A stretch of DNA of 64,000 bases, taken from assembly GCA_016718385.1 (NCBI GenBank), contig JADKDK010000001.1, positions 310,001-374,000 of the forward strand, written 5' to 3'. A program made the translations under genes and the position numbers. A model generated the notes under the pieces. It saw only the letters and a program-made list of their open reading frames with translations. It ran no database searches and had not been told where the DNA came from. This document shows, in pieces, positions 1 to 8,762 of this stretch; position 1 is the stretch's first letter, and each line of letters begins with the position of its first letter. This DNA comes from Gammaproteobacteria bacterium (GTDB lineage Bacteria; Pseudomonadota; Gammaproteobacteria; Pseudomonadales; UBA5518).

Positions 1-137
1 GATCCGCGCCGCGCGGACTGCCAGCCTCCATGTCCCGAAATGAAATCGCGAAGGCCGGAATTGATGCGCTGCGAAACGGGCCGCAACGGGCGCAGCGATT
101 AGGATAGGACCATCGGCTTGGTGATGCACAGCGACGG

Positions 138-1355
138 GTGACGGGCATGAGTGGTGCGCTGGACGATATCGTGGTTCTCGATGTGACGCGCGGCTTCGCA
201 CCCTCGATGACGGCCGCGTTCCTCGGCGATTTCGGCGCGCGCGTCATCCGGCTCGAGCCGCTCGGAGGTGCATCGCAGCGCGGCGGCGTCGACGAGGACG
301 GAGCGCGCTCCGGCACCTGGAACCACGAGGCCGACCTGATCCATCGCAACAAGCAGAGTCTCGCGCTCGACGCGGCAACGGTGCGCGGGCGTGCGGTGCT
401 CGACGATCTCCTGGCCCGCTGCGACGTGGTTCTCACCGATTGGCCGCTCGCGGAGCTCGCCGCGCGCGGGCTCGATTACGCCGCTGCCTGCGCACGGCGC
501 CCGGATATCGTCGTGGCGCGTGTCTCCGGCTTCGGGCCGAAGGGCAAGGACTGTGAGCTCCCGGCGATCGACGAACTCGCGGCGGCGCGCACCGGCATGA
601 TGCCCATCGTGCAGCAGCCGGGCGAGCCGCCGGTGTACACCGGAGCGGGCGCGATGCATGCGGCCGTGCTGCTCGCCTTCGGCGTCGTCACCGCGCTGCT
701 GCATCGCCAGCACAGCGGCGAGGGGCAGCAGGTCGATACCTCGCTGTTCGCCGGCAATATGTACGGCGCGAGCCTCGACCTGCAGGCCTTTCTCGCGATC
801 GGTTCCGGCGACCGGCTGCTGAACCCGATCTCGCGCCTCGACGTCTCGAACCCGATGTCCGGCTCGCTCTACGCCAGCGCCGACGGGCGCTGGGTGACGC
901 TCACGATGCCCGACACCGACCGGTGGTGGCCGGATCTCGCCGAGATAACCGGGCTGGATGCCGGGGATCCGCGTTTCGACACCCACGAGAAGCGTTGCGA
1001 TCTGAACCGCCTGGAACTGATACACGCGTTCGAGGAGGCTTTCGCGCGCGAGAGTGCCGATCACTGGCGCGCGCTGTTCGCCGCCAGGGGCATGTCGGCG
1101 GATATCATCGAGCGCTTCGATTACCCCGCGAGCGATCCGGTGGCGCGTGCCAACCGTTATGTCGTCGAGCTCGATCATCCGAGCTTCGGCCGCGTGAAGA
1201 GCCTCGGATTCCCGATCTACATGAGCGAGAGCCCGGCGCGGCTCGCGAGTCTCGCGCCCTGCGTCGGACAGCACACGCTCGACGTGCTCCACGGGCTGCT
1301 CGGCTACCCGGTGGAAACCATTCACGAACTCGGCGCCAGCGGCGTCGTCGCCTGA
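138..1355 (+). CDS. CaiB/BaiF class III CoA-transferase (first of a tandem pair)
   Basis: This is a 405-residue class III (formyl-CoA-transferase-like) enzyme, expected to move CoA between carboxylic acids in the cytoplasm. The N-terminal Rossmann part has the family pattern LDVTRGFAP...FLGDFGARVIRLEP (residues 14-41), then RNKQSLALD (70-78). The likely catalytic Asp is Asp145 in PAIDELAAA, the position of the aspartyl-CoA-forming residue in formyl-CoA transferase. The start is GTG at 138; an in-frame ATG at 147 is equally possible. It ends 15 bases before a second, divergent copy, so the two probably form a heteromeric enzyme in one operon. The substrate is unknown; the neighbours suggest a CoA thioester of a degraded hydrophobic acid. 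Confidence 0.85.
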   Translation: MTGMSGALDDIVVLDVTRGFAPSMTAAFLGDFGARVIRLEPLGGASQRGGVDEDGARSGTWNHEADLIHRNKQSLALDAATVRGRAVLDDLLARCDVVLTDWPLAELAARGLDYAAACARRPDIVVARVSGFGPKGKDCELPAIDELAAARTGMMPIVQQPGEPPVYTGAGAMHAAVLLAFGVVTALLHRQHSGEGQQVDTSLFAGNMYGASLDLQAFLAIGSGDRLLNPISRLDVSNPMSGSLYASADGRWVTLTMPDTDRWWPDLAEITGLDAGDPRFDTHEKRCDLNRLELIHAFEEAFARESADHWRALFAARGMSADIIERFDYPASDPVARANRYVVELDHPSFGRVKSLGFPIYMSESPARLASLAPCVGQHTLDVLHGLLGYPVETIHELGASGVVA

Positions 1356-1370
1356 GCGCGGGAGGGCAAG

Positions 1371-2579
1371 GTGGCCAGAGCACTCGAGGGCATCCGCGTC
1401 ATCGACCTGACGGTGTGGTTCCAGGGGCCGGTGTCGGCGCAATATCTCGCGGACTTCGGCGCCGAAGTGATCAAGGTCGAACGCCCGCAGGGCGGCGACC
1501 AGGCGCGCGGCGTGCGCAGCATCAAGTCGCTCGAGATCGGCGACTGGAACCAGTACTTCCTGGTCAACAACCGCAACAAGAAGAGCCTGGTCATCGACCT
1601 GCGCAAGCCCGAGGGCCAGCAGATCATGTACCGGTTGGTCGAGAAGGCCGACGTGTTCCTCTCCAACCTCACGCCCGCGATGCTCGATGGCTGGAACCTG
1701 TCCTGGGAGCGGCTGCGCGAGATCAATCCGCGGCTGGTCTACGCGACCAACACCGGCTACGGCCGCTTCGGCGGCGCGTCGCGGCCTGCCTTCGACATGA
1801 CGGTGCAGGCGTTGACCGGTATCATGGCGCAGCTCGGCGAGCCGGGACAGCCGCCGATCTACCTCGGCATGGGCTCGGGTGATGCCTACGGCGGCATCAT
1901 GTCGGCGTTCGCCATCGTGACGGCGCTCTACCAGCGCAACCGCGCGGGTCACGGGCAGTGCATCGATGCCTCCCTCTACGGTGCGCAGCTGTTTCTCGCC
2001 GCGCCGCAATTGCAGTCCTTCCTCGCCGGCAACAGCGAGCGCGCCCTGCAGCACTCGCGCCGCGAGGCGGCAAACCCGCTGTGGAACCTGTACCCGACGC
2101 GCGGCAAGTGGGTGTACGTCTGCGAGCCGAACGAGGACGCGCGCTTCCGGTTGCTGTGCGAGGCCCTTGGCGACGGGGCGCTCATCGAGGATCCACGCTT
2201 CGCGAGCGCCGCGGGCCGCGCGGTGAACAACGTCGAGTTGATCGCGGAGTTCGATGCGCTCGCCGCGGCACTCGATCACGAGGCGCTGCTCGCGCGTTGC
2301 GCGGCGCACGACATTGTTGCCGCGCCGATCAACACGCTGGCCGACGTGGTCAGGGATCCGCAGGCCTGGGACAACGACTACCTGCTGAAGACCTGGTGCG
2401 AGGAAGTCCAGCGCGAGGTCGAGGTGCGCGGGCTGCCGGTCACGCTGTCGAAGACGCCGGGTGAAGTGAACACGCTGGGTCTGCAGCTCGGCCAGGACAC
2501 CGAGCTGTTGATGATGGACCTGCTCGAGTATTCCTGGGACGAGATCGAGGCGTTCAAGGCCGCGGGCGCGATACCCTGA
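1371..2579 (+). CDS. CaiB/BaiF class III CoA-transferase (second of a tandem pair)
   Basis: A 402-residue class III CoA-transferase paralogous to the preceding gene. It starts at GTG 1371 behind a good GGAGGG ribosome-binding site. Conserved pieces are GIRVIDLTVWFQGP near the N terminus, FGAEVIKVERP (29-39), NRNKKSLVIDL (67-77) and a candidate catalytic Asp142 in PAFDMTVQALTG. Tandem unequal CaiB-type genes are known for heteromeric CoA-transferases such as BbsEF of toluene degradation, and the same arrangement is inferred here. It is followed by a MenB-like crotonase and a thiolase-fold gene on the same strand, which supports a role in activating an intermediate for ring or chain cleavage. 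Confidence 0.85.
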   Translation: MARALEGIRVIDLTVWFQGPVSAQYLADFGAEVIKVERPQGGDQARGVRSIKSLEIGDWNQYFLVNNRNKKSLVIDLRKPEGQQIMYRLVEKADVFLSNLTPAMLDGWNLSWERLREINPRLVYATNTGYGRFGGASRPAFDMTVQALTGIMAQLGEPGQPPIYLGMGSGDAYGGIMSAFAIVTALYQRNRAGHGQCIDASLYGAQLFLAAPQLQSFLAGNSERALQHSRREAANPLWNLYPTRGKWVYVCEPNEDARFRLLCEALGDGALIEDPRFASAAGRAVNNVELIAEFDALAAALDHEALLARCAAHDIVAAPINTLADVVRDPQAWDNDYLLKTWCEEVQREVEVRGLPVTLSKTPGEVNTLGLQLGQDTELLMMDLLEYSWDEIEAFKAAGAIP

Positions 2580-2621
2580 GCCGGGCGCAGCGACAACCAT
2601 TATCATGACAGGCGGTGGCAG

Positions 2622-3533
2622 ATGAGCGAGTCCGAAGCGACGTCGAGCTGGAGCGCGTGGTCCTCGCCGGGTGGCGACGGGCTCGACAACTTCGTCGAGA
2701 TCCTCTACGAGAAGAAGTCGCACGCGCGCCTGGGTGGCGCGGTGGCGCGCGTGACGCTGAACAAGCCCGACAAGATGAACACGCTGACGCTGGCGACGGT
2801 CGACGAGATGTTCCGCGCCTTCTACGACGCCAACCACGACCCGATGGTCGGGGTGATCATCGTGGCCGCGAAAGGCAAGCACTTCGGCGCCGGCGGCGAC
2901 GTGGCCTGGGAGCGCTGGGGGCTGCGCGAGGCCTTCTACAACCGCTACCCGCACAATCGCCTGATGCGCATGTCGCGCAAGCCCGTCATCGCGCAGGTGC
3001 AGGGTTACTGCCTCGCCGGTCACAACCACATGGCCTACTGTTGCGACTTCACGATCGCGGCCGACAACGCCGTCTTCGGCCAGGCCGGCCCGCGCGTGTC
3101 CTCGCCCGCCGACGGCTTCTTCGTGCCCTACCTGACCAAGGTGGTGGGTGCGAAGAAGGCGCGCGAATTGTGGATGCTGTGCCGCAAGTACCCGGCGGCA
3201 CAGGCGCTGGACATGGGGCTGGTCAATACGGTGGTGCCGCTGGATCGCCTCGAGGCGGAAGTGGACCAGTGGTGCGAGGAGATGCTGGCGCTGAGCCCCG
3301 GTTGCCTCGAGGTGCTGAAGGCCGCCTTCGACCAGGAGATGGACGGCTATCGCGAGTCCTGCATCACCTCTGCGGCGATGTTCCCCGACTGGTTCGACAT
3401 GCCCGAGGGCAAGGAAGGCGGTGCCGCGTTCATGGAGAAGCGCACGCCCGAGTTCTGGGATATCCGCCGCCGCGAGGCCGAGGCGCGCGCGCAGCTGCTC
3501 GAGGACTACGAGGCGCGCCAGAAGCAGCGCTGA
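2622..3533 (+). CDS. MenB/BadI-like crotonase-fold hydrolase or synthase
   Basis: This 303-residue crotonase-superfamily protein is closer to 1,4-dihydroxy-2-naphthoyl-CoA synthase (MenB) and ring hydrolases such as BadI than to enoyl-CoA hydratases. The stretch FTIAADNAVFGQAGPRV, the block KKARELWMLCRKY and QALDMGLVNTVVP follow the MenB pattern. The two glutamates of true hydratases are absent (AGHNHMAYCCD and GQAGPRVSS occupy those places). MenB-like enzymes make or break carbon-carbon bonds beta to a CoA thioester; hydrolytic cleavage of a 2-oxo-cycloalkyl-CoA ring is the likeliest role in this catabolic operon. A true menaquinone role is less likely because no other men gene is nearby. 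Start ATG 2622. Confidence 0.75.
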   Translation: MSESEATSSWSAWSSPGGDGLDNFVEILYEKKSHARLGGAVARVTLNKPDKMNTLTLATVDEMFRAFYDANHDPMVGVIIVAAKGKHFGAGGDVAWERWGLREAFYNRYPHNRLMRMSRKPVIAQVQGYCLAGHNHMAYCCDFTIAADNAVFGQAGPRVSSPADGFFVPYLTKVVGAKKARELWMLCRKYPAAQALDMGLVNTVVPLDRLEAEVDQWCEEMLALSPGCLEVLKAAFDQEMDGYRESCITSAAMFPDWFDMPEGKEGGAAFMEKRTPEFWDIRRREAEARAQLLEDYEARQKQR

Positions 3534-3557
3534 TTTGACGCGAAGGAAGGTGCAATC

Positions 3558-4721
3558 GTGTTCAAGGACAAGGCCTGCATTGTCGGCATCGGCGAGACCG
3601 CCTACTGCCGCAAGCCCGGCTCCGGTCTCGGCGAGGAGGCGCTGCAACTGCACGCCGCGGTCGCGGCGTTGCACGATGCCGGGCTCAGCGGCAGCCAGAT
3701 CGACGGCGTGCTCGCCTTTCCGAACGTCGGCAAGTGCGAGGCCTTCGCCGCTAGTCTGGGCTCTGAAAACCTGCGCTTTGCCGCGATCATCCACATGGGC
3801 GGTGCGGCGCCGGTCGCCTCGTTGCGCCTGGCCGCGATGGCGGTCGTCTCGGGCGCGGCGAACCACGTGCTGATCCCCGCCGGCTGGAACGGTTATTCGG
3901 GGGCGCGCGTGCGCCAGACCGTCACCACCGACAAGCATTCGATTCCCGGCGGCGCGATCGCCTGGGACTACTACCTGCCGCAGGGGCTCACGGTGCCGCC
4001 GCAGTGGTATGCGCTCATGGCGCGCCGCCACATGCACGAGTACGGCACCACGCACGAGCAGATGGGCGCGGTCGCGATCGCGATGCGCCGCCACGCGCAA
4101 CTGAACCCCGCGGCCCTGATGCACGGCAAGTCGCTCACGATGGCCGACTACCTCGCCTCGCCGATGCTGGCCGACCCCTATCGCGTCAACGACTGCTGCC
4201 TGGAGACGGACGGCGCCGCCGCCTGCATCGTCACCACGGTGGAGCGTGCGCGCGATCTCGGCAAGCCGCCGGTCTACATCATGGGCGCCGCGGCGGGTCA
4301 GCCCTATCCGGCCGACGAGATCACCAATCGCAAGGACTTCCATCGCACCGGTCTGAGCATCGCCGCGCCCGAGGCGTTCCGCATGGCGGGCGTGACACCC
4401 GCGGATGCGGATTTCGCGCAGATCTACGACTGCTTCACCTTCGAGGTGATCCAGCAGATCGAGGAAGCCGGCTTCTGCGCTCGCGGCGAGGGCGGTCCCT
4501 TCGTCGAGAATGGCGCGATCGAGCTCGGCGGGCGCCTGCCGGTGAACACCCACGGCGGCCTGCTGTCGGAGGCGCACTCGCTCGGCATCGGCCACATCGT
4601 CGAGGCGGTGAAGCAGCTGCGCGGCAGCGCCGGCGCGCGCCAGGTTGCCGATGCCGAGGTCGGCGTGGTCACCGGCTGGGGCGACTTCGGCGACGGCAGC
4701 ATCGCGATCCTGCGGCGCTAG
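3558..4721 (+). CDS. Thiolase-fold (SCP2/Ltp2-like) protein lacking the nucleophilic Cys
   Basis: A 387-residue thiolase-superfamily protein of the lipid-transfer/SCP2 type, starting at GTG 3558 eight bases after GGAAGG. The normal nucleophilic Cys, about 17 residues before the SGAANHVL helix, is replaced by Gly82 (IIHMGGAAPV). The distal part keeps DFAQIYDCFTFE and PVNTHGGLLSEAHSLG. It is followed directly by a DUF35 OB-fold gene. Thiolase-fold/DUF35 pairs without the catalytic Cys are known from actinobacterial steroid side-chain degradation (Ltp2 with the DUF35 domain of ChsH2), where they carry out a retro-aldol cleavage. That role is inferred here; ordinary thiolysis looks unlikely without the Cys. 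A second such module lies at 28.6-30.2 kb. Confidence 0.8.
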   Translation: MFKDKACIVGIGETAYCRKPGSGLGEEALQLHAAVAALHDAGLSGSQIDGVLAFPNVGKCEAFAASLGSENLRFAAIIHMGGAAPVASLRLAAMAVVSGAANHVLIPAGWNGYSGARVRQTVTTDKHSIPGGAIAWDYYLPQGLTVPPQWYALMARRHMHEYGTTHEQMGAVAIAMRRHAQLNPAALMHGKSLTMADYLASPMLADPYRVNDCCLETDGAAACIVTTVERARDLGKPPVYIMGAAAGQPYPADEITNRKDFHRTGLSIAAPEAFRMAGVTPADADFAQIYDCFTFEVIQQIEEAGFCARGEGGPFVENGAIELGGRLPVNTHGGLLSEAHSLGIGHIVEAVKQLRGSAGARQVADAEVGVVTGWGDFGDGSIAILRR

Positions 4722-4738
4722 CGAAGGAGCGATACCCG

Positions 4739-5161
4739 ATGAGCAGGCAAACGATTCCCTACGACAAGCCGCTGCCGGCGCTCGAAGGCCTGACGGCCGG
4801 GTTCTACGCATGGTGCCGGCAGGGCGAGCTGCGCTTCCAGCGCTGCGCGGACTGCGGGACGTTCCGTCACGTGCCGCGCGAGATCTGCGCGCAATGCAAT
4901 TCCTTCGCCTGGTCGTGGGAGCCATCCACCGGGCGCGGCACCGTCTACACCTGGACGGTGGTCGAGCGCGCGCTGCACCCGGCCTTCGCCAACGCCACGC
5001 CGCTCGCCCCGGTGGTGGTCGAGATGGAGGAGGGCGTGCGACTGCTCGGGAACATGGTCGATTGCGCGCCGCACGAGCTGCGCATCGGCATGCCGGTGCA
5101 GGTCGAGTTCGAGGCGGTGACGGCTGAAGTCAGCCTGCCGCGTTTCAGGCGGCGCGACTGA
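4739..5161 (+). CDS. DUF35 zinc-ribbon/OB-fold CoA-binding partner protein
   Basis: A 140-residue protein with the DUF35 layout: an N-terminal helical part, a rubredoxin-like zinc ribbon with Cys36-x2-Cys39 and Cys50-x2-Cys53, then an OB fold (GRGTVYTWTVVERALHPAF onward). The ATG at 4739 follows GCGAAGGAGCG and lies 17 bases after the thiolase-fold gene. DUF35 proteins bind the acyl-CoA for a thiolase-fold partner, as in archaeal HMG-CoA synthase complexes and the steroid aldolase Ltp2. The intact zinc ribbon contrasts with the second DUF35 gene in this window (29837-30235), which has lost it. The gene lies wholly inside a longer open frame that extends upstream in a different frame from the thiolase-fold gene. 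Confidence 0.85.
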   Translation: MSRQTIPYDKPLPALEGLTAGFYAWCRQGELRFQRCADCGTFRHVPREICAQCNSFAWSWEPSTGRGTVYTWTVVERALHPAFANATPLAPVVVEMEEGVRLLGNMVDCAPHELRIGMPVQVEFEAVTAEVSLPRFRRRD

Positions 5162-5208
5162 GCGCGGCGTCATCGGGTCAACGGAACACGCACGAGGAGG
5201 CGATAGAG

Positions 5209-5988
5209 ATGGCGCTGGAACTGCCGGAGACATTCCTTTACGAGAAGCGCGGGCGCATTGCCGTGATGACGATCAACCGCCCGCGCGCGATGAATGCGTT
5301 CACCGGCGAGATGCTCGCGGCGATGGACGCCTGTTTCGAGGATTTCCGCAAGGACGACGAGCTCTGGGTCGCGATCCTCACGGGCGCCGGAGACAAGGCC
5401 TTCTGCGCCGGCATGGACCTGCAGGAGGCCATACCGCGTCTGAACGCCGGTGAGGACCTGGGCTATTCGGATCACACCAAGCGCCCGTTCTCCGACGTGT
5501 TCAAGCCGATCATTGCCGCGGTGAACGGCTTCTGCATTGCCGGGGGCATGGAGTTCATGCAGGGCACCGACATCCGCATCGCTGCCGAGCACGCGACATT
5601 CGGGCTCGGTGAAGTCCGCTTCGGGCTGGTCCCGACCGGCGGCACGCACGTGCGCCTGCCGCGACAGATCCCGTGGGCGGTGGCGATGGAGCTGCTGCTC
5701 ACCGGCGAGAACATCGATGCGCGGCGCGCCTGCGAAATCGGCCTGGTCAATCGCGTCGTGCCCGCCGGGCAACTGATGGACGAGGCGTTGCGGGTCGCGG
5801 AGAAGATCTGCATGAACAGCCCGCTCGCGGTGCGCACGGCGAAGGAAATCGTGGTGCGCCAGGCCAGCCTGGAACCGGGCTTCGTGCTCGAGAAGGCAAT
5901 CGGTGCGCGCGTTTTTGGCTCGCACGACGCGATCGAGGGGCCCAGGGCTTTCATGGAAAAGCGCAAGCCCGAGTTCAAGGGCCGCTGA
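5209..5988 (+). CDS. Enoyl-CoA hydratase/isomerase family protein
   Basis: A 259-residue crotonase. Unlike the other two crotonases in this island, both glutamates expected in hydratases are present: one in AGGMEFMQGTD and one in FGLGEVRFGLVPTGG. The oxyanion-hole segments are KAFCAGMDL and NGFCIAGG. The C terminus PRAFMEKRKPEFKGR is the usual family end. Start ATG 5209 lies behind CACGAGGAGGCG. It probably hydrates a 2-enoyl-CoA (or isomerises a double bond) made from the island substrate. It sits between the DUF35 gene and an LLM oxidoreductase in one plus-strand operon running from 138 to 8350. Confidence 0.88.
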   Translation: MALELPETFLYEKRGRIAVMTINRPRAMNAFTGEMLAAMDACFEDFRKDDELWVAILTGAGDKAFCAGMDLQEAIPRLNAGEDLGYSDHTKRPFSDVFKPIIAAVNGFCIAGGMEFMQGTDIRIAAEHATFGLGEVRFGLVPTGGTHVRLPRQIPWAVAMELLLTGENIDARRACEIGLVNRVVPAGQLMDEALRVAEKICMNSPLAVRTAKEIVVRQASLEPGFVLEKAIGARVFGSHDAIEGPRAFMEKRKPEFKGR

Positions 5989-6014
5989 GCCGCACGGCCC
6001 GCACCGGAGGGAAC

Positions 6015-7115
6015 ATGGCGTTGCGCGTCGAGACCGTGATGATGGGGCCGCAGACCTCGCAGTATGCCGGCCAGGGCCAGGCGGCGACGGGCGTGGCGGG
6101 TATCGCTGCGCAGGCCCGTTCCCTGGAGGAGCTGGGCTTTGACGGCATCACCACGCCGGAGGCGGGCCACGACCCGTTCCTGCCGCTGGCGATCGCCGCC
6201 GAGCACACGACGCGGGCGCGCCTGGGCACCAATGTCGCGATCGCCTTTCCGCGCAGCCCCATGGTCACCGCGCAGTGCGCGTGGGATCTGCAGGGTTTTT
6301 CCGGCGGGCGCTTCGCGCTCGGCATCGGCACCCAGATCAAGGGCCACAACGAGCGGCGCTACGCGACGCCCTGGCCCTCGGCGCCGGGACCGCGCATGCG
6401 CGAGTACGTGCTGTGCGTGCGCGCCATGCTGCGCTCGTTCCAGAACCCGGGCTCGCCCGAGTTTTTCGAGGGAGAGCACTACCGGTTCACGATGATCCCG
6501 CCGTTCTTCAATCCTGGCCCGATCGCGCATCCCCACATCCCGATCCACGTCGCAGCGGTGAACCCGTACATGGCGCGCATGGCCGCAGAGATCTGCGACG
6601 GCTTGCGGCTGCACCCGGTGGCGACCTTCGCCTACACGCGCGAGGTGCTGCTGCCGGCGATCGCGGCGGGCGCCGCGAAAGCCGGGCGCGACGCGGCCGC
6701 CTTCGAACTGATCGGCGCGCCCTTCCTCGCGCTCGGGCGCGACGAGGAGGAACTGCGCAAGTCCATGGACGCACTGCGCCAGAACATATCCTTCTACGCC
6801 TCGACGCGCTCCTACCACGCGGTGCTCGCGCACCACGGCTGGGAGGACACGGGGATGGAACTGCACCGGCTCTCGGTCGCGGGAAAGTGGGCGCAGATGC
6901 CAGCGCTGATCAGCGACGAGATGCTGGAGCAGTGGGCCGTCGTGGCATTGCACGACGACTTCGCGCAGAAGTTGCGCGAACGCGCCAACGGGGTATTCGG
7001 TACGGTGTTGATCGACCTGCCTGCCGCGGCGCGCGGACACCGGCTTCGTGCGCGAAACGGTGCAACGCCTGCGCGCCTGAACAACGCACACCTACTCGCG
7101 GGAACAAGTCCATGA
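6015..7115 (+). CDS. LLM-class (luciferase-like) oxidoreductase, C-terminal frameshift
   Basis: This flavin- or F420-dependent luciferase-like oxidoreductase resembles the mycobacterial MSMEG_2256-type family. Typical segments are ELGFDGITTPEAGHDPFLPL, LGTNVAIAFPRSPM and GRFALGIGTQIKGH. ATG 6015 follows ACCGGAGGGAAC. The C terminus is odd: after GTVLIDLP the frame reads basic, unfamily-like residues to a stop at 7113-7115, inside the next gene. The +1 frame from about 7034 reads ADTGFVRETVQRLRA and stops at 7080, which is the normal family ending and leaves a clean gap to the next gene. A single-base error near 7033 is therefore likely and the true gene probably ends at 7080. The cofactor is not decided by sequence; no F420 biosynthesis gene is in view. 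Confidence 0.85.
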   Translation: MALRVETVMMGPQTSQYAGQGQAATGVAGIAAQARSLEELGFDGITTPEAGHDPFLPLAIAAEHTTRARLGTNVAIAFPRSPMVTAQCAWDLQGFSGGRFALGIGTQIKGHNERRYATPWPSAPGPRMREYVLCVRAMLRSFQNPGSPEFFEGEHYRFTMIPPFFNPGPIAHPHIPIHVAAVNPYMARMAAEICDGLRLHPVATFAYTREVLLPAIAAGAAKAGRDAAAFELIGAPFLALGRDEEELRKSMDALRQNISFYASTRSYHAVLAHHGWEDTGMELHRLSVAGKWAQMPALISDEMLEQWAVVALHDDFAQKLRERANGVFGTVLIDLPAAARGHRLRARNGATPARLNNAHLLAGTSP

Positions 7116-8350
7116 GCGAACATACGATGGCGACGGGCCCCCTCCAGGGGCTGCGCGTGCTCGATATCTCCACGATGCTGGCAGGTCCCTACGGCGCGAC
7201 GCTGCTCGGCGACCTCGGCGCGGACGTGATCCGCGTCGAATCGCATTACGGCGACGAGAGCCGCCACCTCGGCCCGGAGCGCGGGACGGAGCGCGGTCCC
7301 TATCTCAGCCTCAACCGCAACAAGCGCGACATCGTCATCGATCTGCAGCAGGAGGACTCGCGCGAGGTGTTCGCGCGGCTGGTGGCTACAGCCGACGTGC
7401 TGATCACCAATATCCGCGAGCCGGCGCTCAGCAAGCTCGGGTTGAGCTATGCGCAGGTCGCGACGCTGAAGGCCGACATCGTGTGGATAGGGGTCACGGC
7501 CTTTGGTCCCGACGGTCCGTATGCGGGTCGTCCGGGTATCGACTTTCTCGCGCAGGGCTATGCCGGCGTGCTGGCGCTGAACGGCGACCCGGACGGCGAG
7601 CCGGTGCGCACCGGCTTTCCGGCGGTCGACGTGATCACCTCGCTGCTCGTTGCCAATGCCGCGCAGGCGGCGCTGCGCGTGCGCGACCGCACCGGCGCGG
7701 GGCAACGCGTGGAGGTCTCGTTACTCGATTCGCTGATGCACGCGCAGGCCAGTTCCATCGGCACCTACCTCGCGACCGGCGAGGCGCCGGTGCGCACCGG
7801 CAACCGCAGCCTGTATTTCGCGCCCTCGGGCGTCTATCCGACGCGCGACGGCGGCCACGTCGTGATCACCACGCCGGGAGAGAAGTTCTTCGTCAAGCTG
7901 TGTCGGGCGCTGGAAACCGACTGGGACACCGATGCGCGCTTTCACGACATCGCGGCGCGTCTGGCCAACCAGGACGAGCTCGATCGCGTGGTCGCGCAGC
8001 GCACGAGCGCCTACACGCGCGAGGAGCTCATTCCGAAGCTGGTCGCGGCCGATGTACTCACGGCGCCGATCAACCAGGTCGAGGACGTGGTGCACGATCC
8101 GCAGATCCTGCACAACAACATGATCGTGGCGACCGAGCATCCCGTGCTGGGCGAAGTGCGCGTCACCGGCGTGCCGATACGCTTCTACGCTACACCCGGC
8201 AGCGTTCGCCTGCATCCGCCGCTGCTCGGAGAGCACACGCGCGCGCTGCTCGGAGAGCTCGGGTACAGCGCGGAGGAGGCCGCGGCAATGATCCGCGACG
8301 GGCTGGTTGCCGACAACCCCGAGATCCTGGCGCGCCGCAAGCGAAAGTAG
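7112..8350 (+). CDS. CaiB/BaiF class III CoA-transferase (third copy)
   Basis: A 412-residue class III CoA-transferase starting at ATG 7112 (a second in-frame ATG is at 7127). It has GLRVLDISTMLAGPYGATLLGDLGADVIRVE in the N-terminal domain, LNRNKRDIVIDL (68-79), VTAFGPDGPY and the candidate catalytic Asp144 in GIDFLAQGYAG. It is more canonical than the tandem pair at the start of the window and could act alone as a homodimer. It closes the plus-strand operon that begins at 138. Its TAG stop codon is part of a degenerate copy of the GTAG-foot repeat found elsewhere in the window. Confidence 0.87.
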   Translation: MSEHTMATGPLQGLRVLDISTMLAGPYGATLLGDLGADVIRVESHYGDESRHLGPERGTERGPYLSLNRNKRDIVIDLQQEDSREVFARLVATADVLITNIREPALSKLGLSYAQVATLKADIVWIGVTAFGPDGPYAGRPGIDFLAQGYAGVLALNGDPDGEPVRTGFPAVDVITSLLVANAAQAALRVRDRTGAGQRVEVSLLDSLMHAQASSIGTYLATGEAPVRTGNRSLYFAPSGVYPTRDGGHVVITTPGEKFFVKLCRALETDWDTDARFHDIAARLANQDELDRVVAQRTSAYTREELIPKLVAADVLTAPINQVEDVVHDPQILHNNMIVATEHPVLGEVRVTGVPIRFYATPGSVRLHPPLLGEHTRALLGELGYSAEEAAAMIRDGLVADNPEILARRKRK

Positions 8351-8762
8351 GTCCGCATTTGTGTGTGGGGCCGTCATTGGCCCGGTCCGGCTCGTGTCGC
8401 ATGCCCGGCGGGGCGGGGGGGCGGGGGGGGGCCCGCAGCAAGGCGGGCGCCGCTCGGTCGACCCGTGCCGCGTCGGGCAAATCCGGGATGGTTTTGCGAC
8501 ACCCTCTGGAGCCGGACGCTGGTACGGCAGGATTCGAACGGGCGTGAACAGGGGATTTCCGGCGCATTACGCGCACGCAACAATGCGTCGTCTGCACGCG
8601 CGGAAGTTCCCCGATGTCCCGATTCGATACTGTTTCGTCCGCCTGTGATCCACCGCGCGTGCTGCGCGTTGCGCATGTCTCACTAAACTCCAGCGCGGAG
8701 CATGACCGCAGGGCGTTGCGACGAGCGACGTCCATCCACCACGACATCGAGAGGTATCCGCC
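8351..8762. other. Intergenic region with a G-rich block, upstream of the TonB receptor
   Basis: This 412-base gap holds no convincing gene. It begins with a degenerate GTAG-foot repeat whose TAG ends the upstream CoA-transferase. Between about 8407 and 8431 the sequence becomes almost pure G, like the larger poly-G blocks further on, so some bases here are not reliable. The right-hand part presumably contains the promoter of the TonB receptor gene; a weak ribosome-binding site (GAGAGG, 8750-8755) precedes ATG 8763. No clear terminator was recognised. Confidence 0.6.

Noticed and set aside
2622..3533. menB of menaquinone synthesis
   Set aside because: No other men gene is near and the setting is a CoA-linked catabolic operon; a ring-hydrolase role is preferred.
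99..4925. A 1608-residue open frame on the minus strand across the first operon
   Set aside because: It is the antisense shadow of five well-supported plus-strand genes in GC-rich DNA; its sequence is Arg/His/Ala-rich with no domain.
8505..8565. tRNA-like T-arm sequence (GGATTCGAAC) upstream of the TonB receptor
   Set aside because: The flanking bases do not pair into a T-stem or acceptor stem and no anticodon arm can be built.
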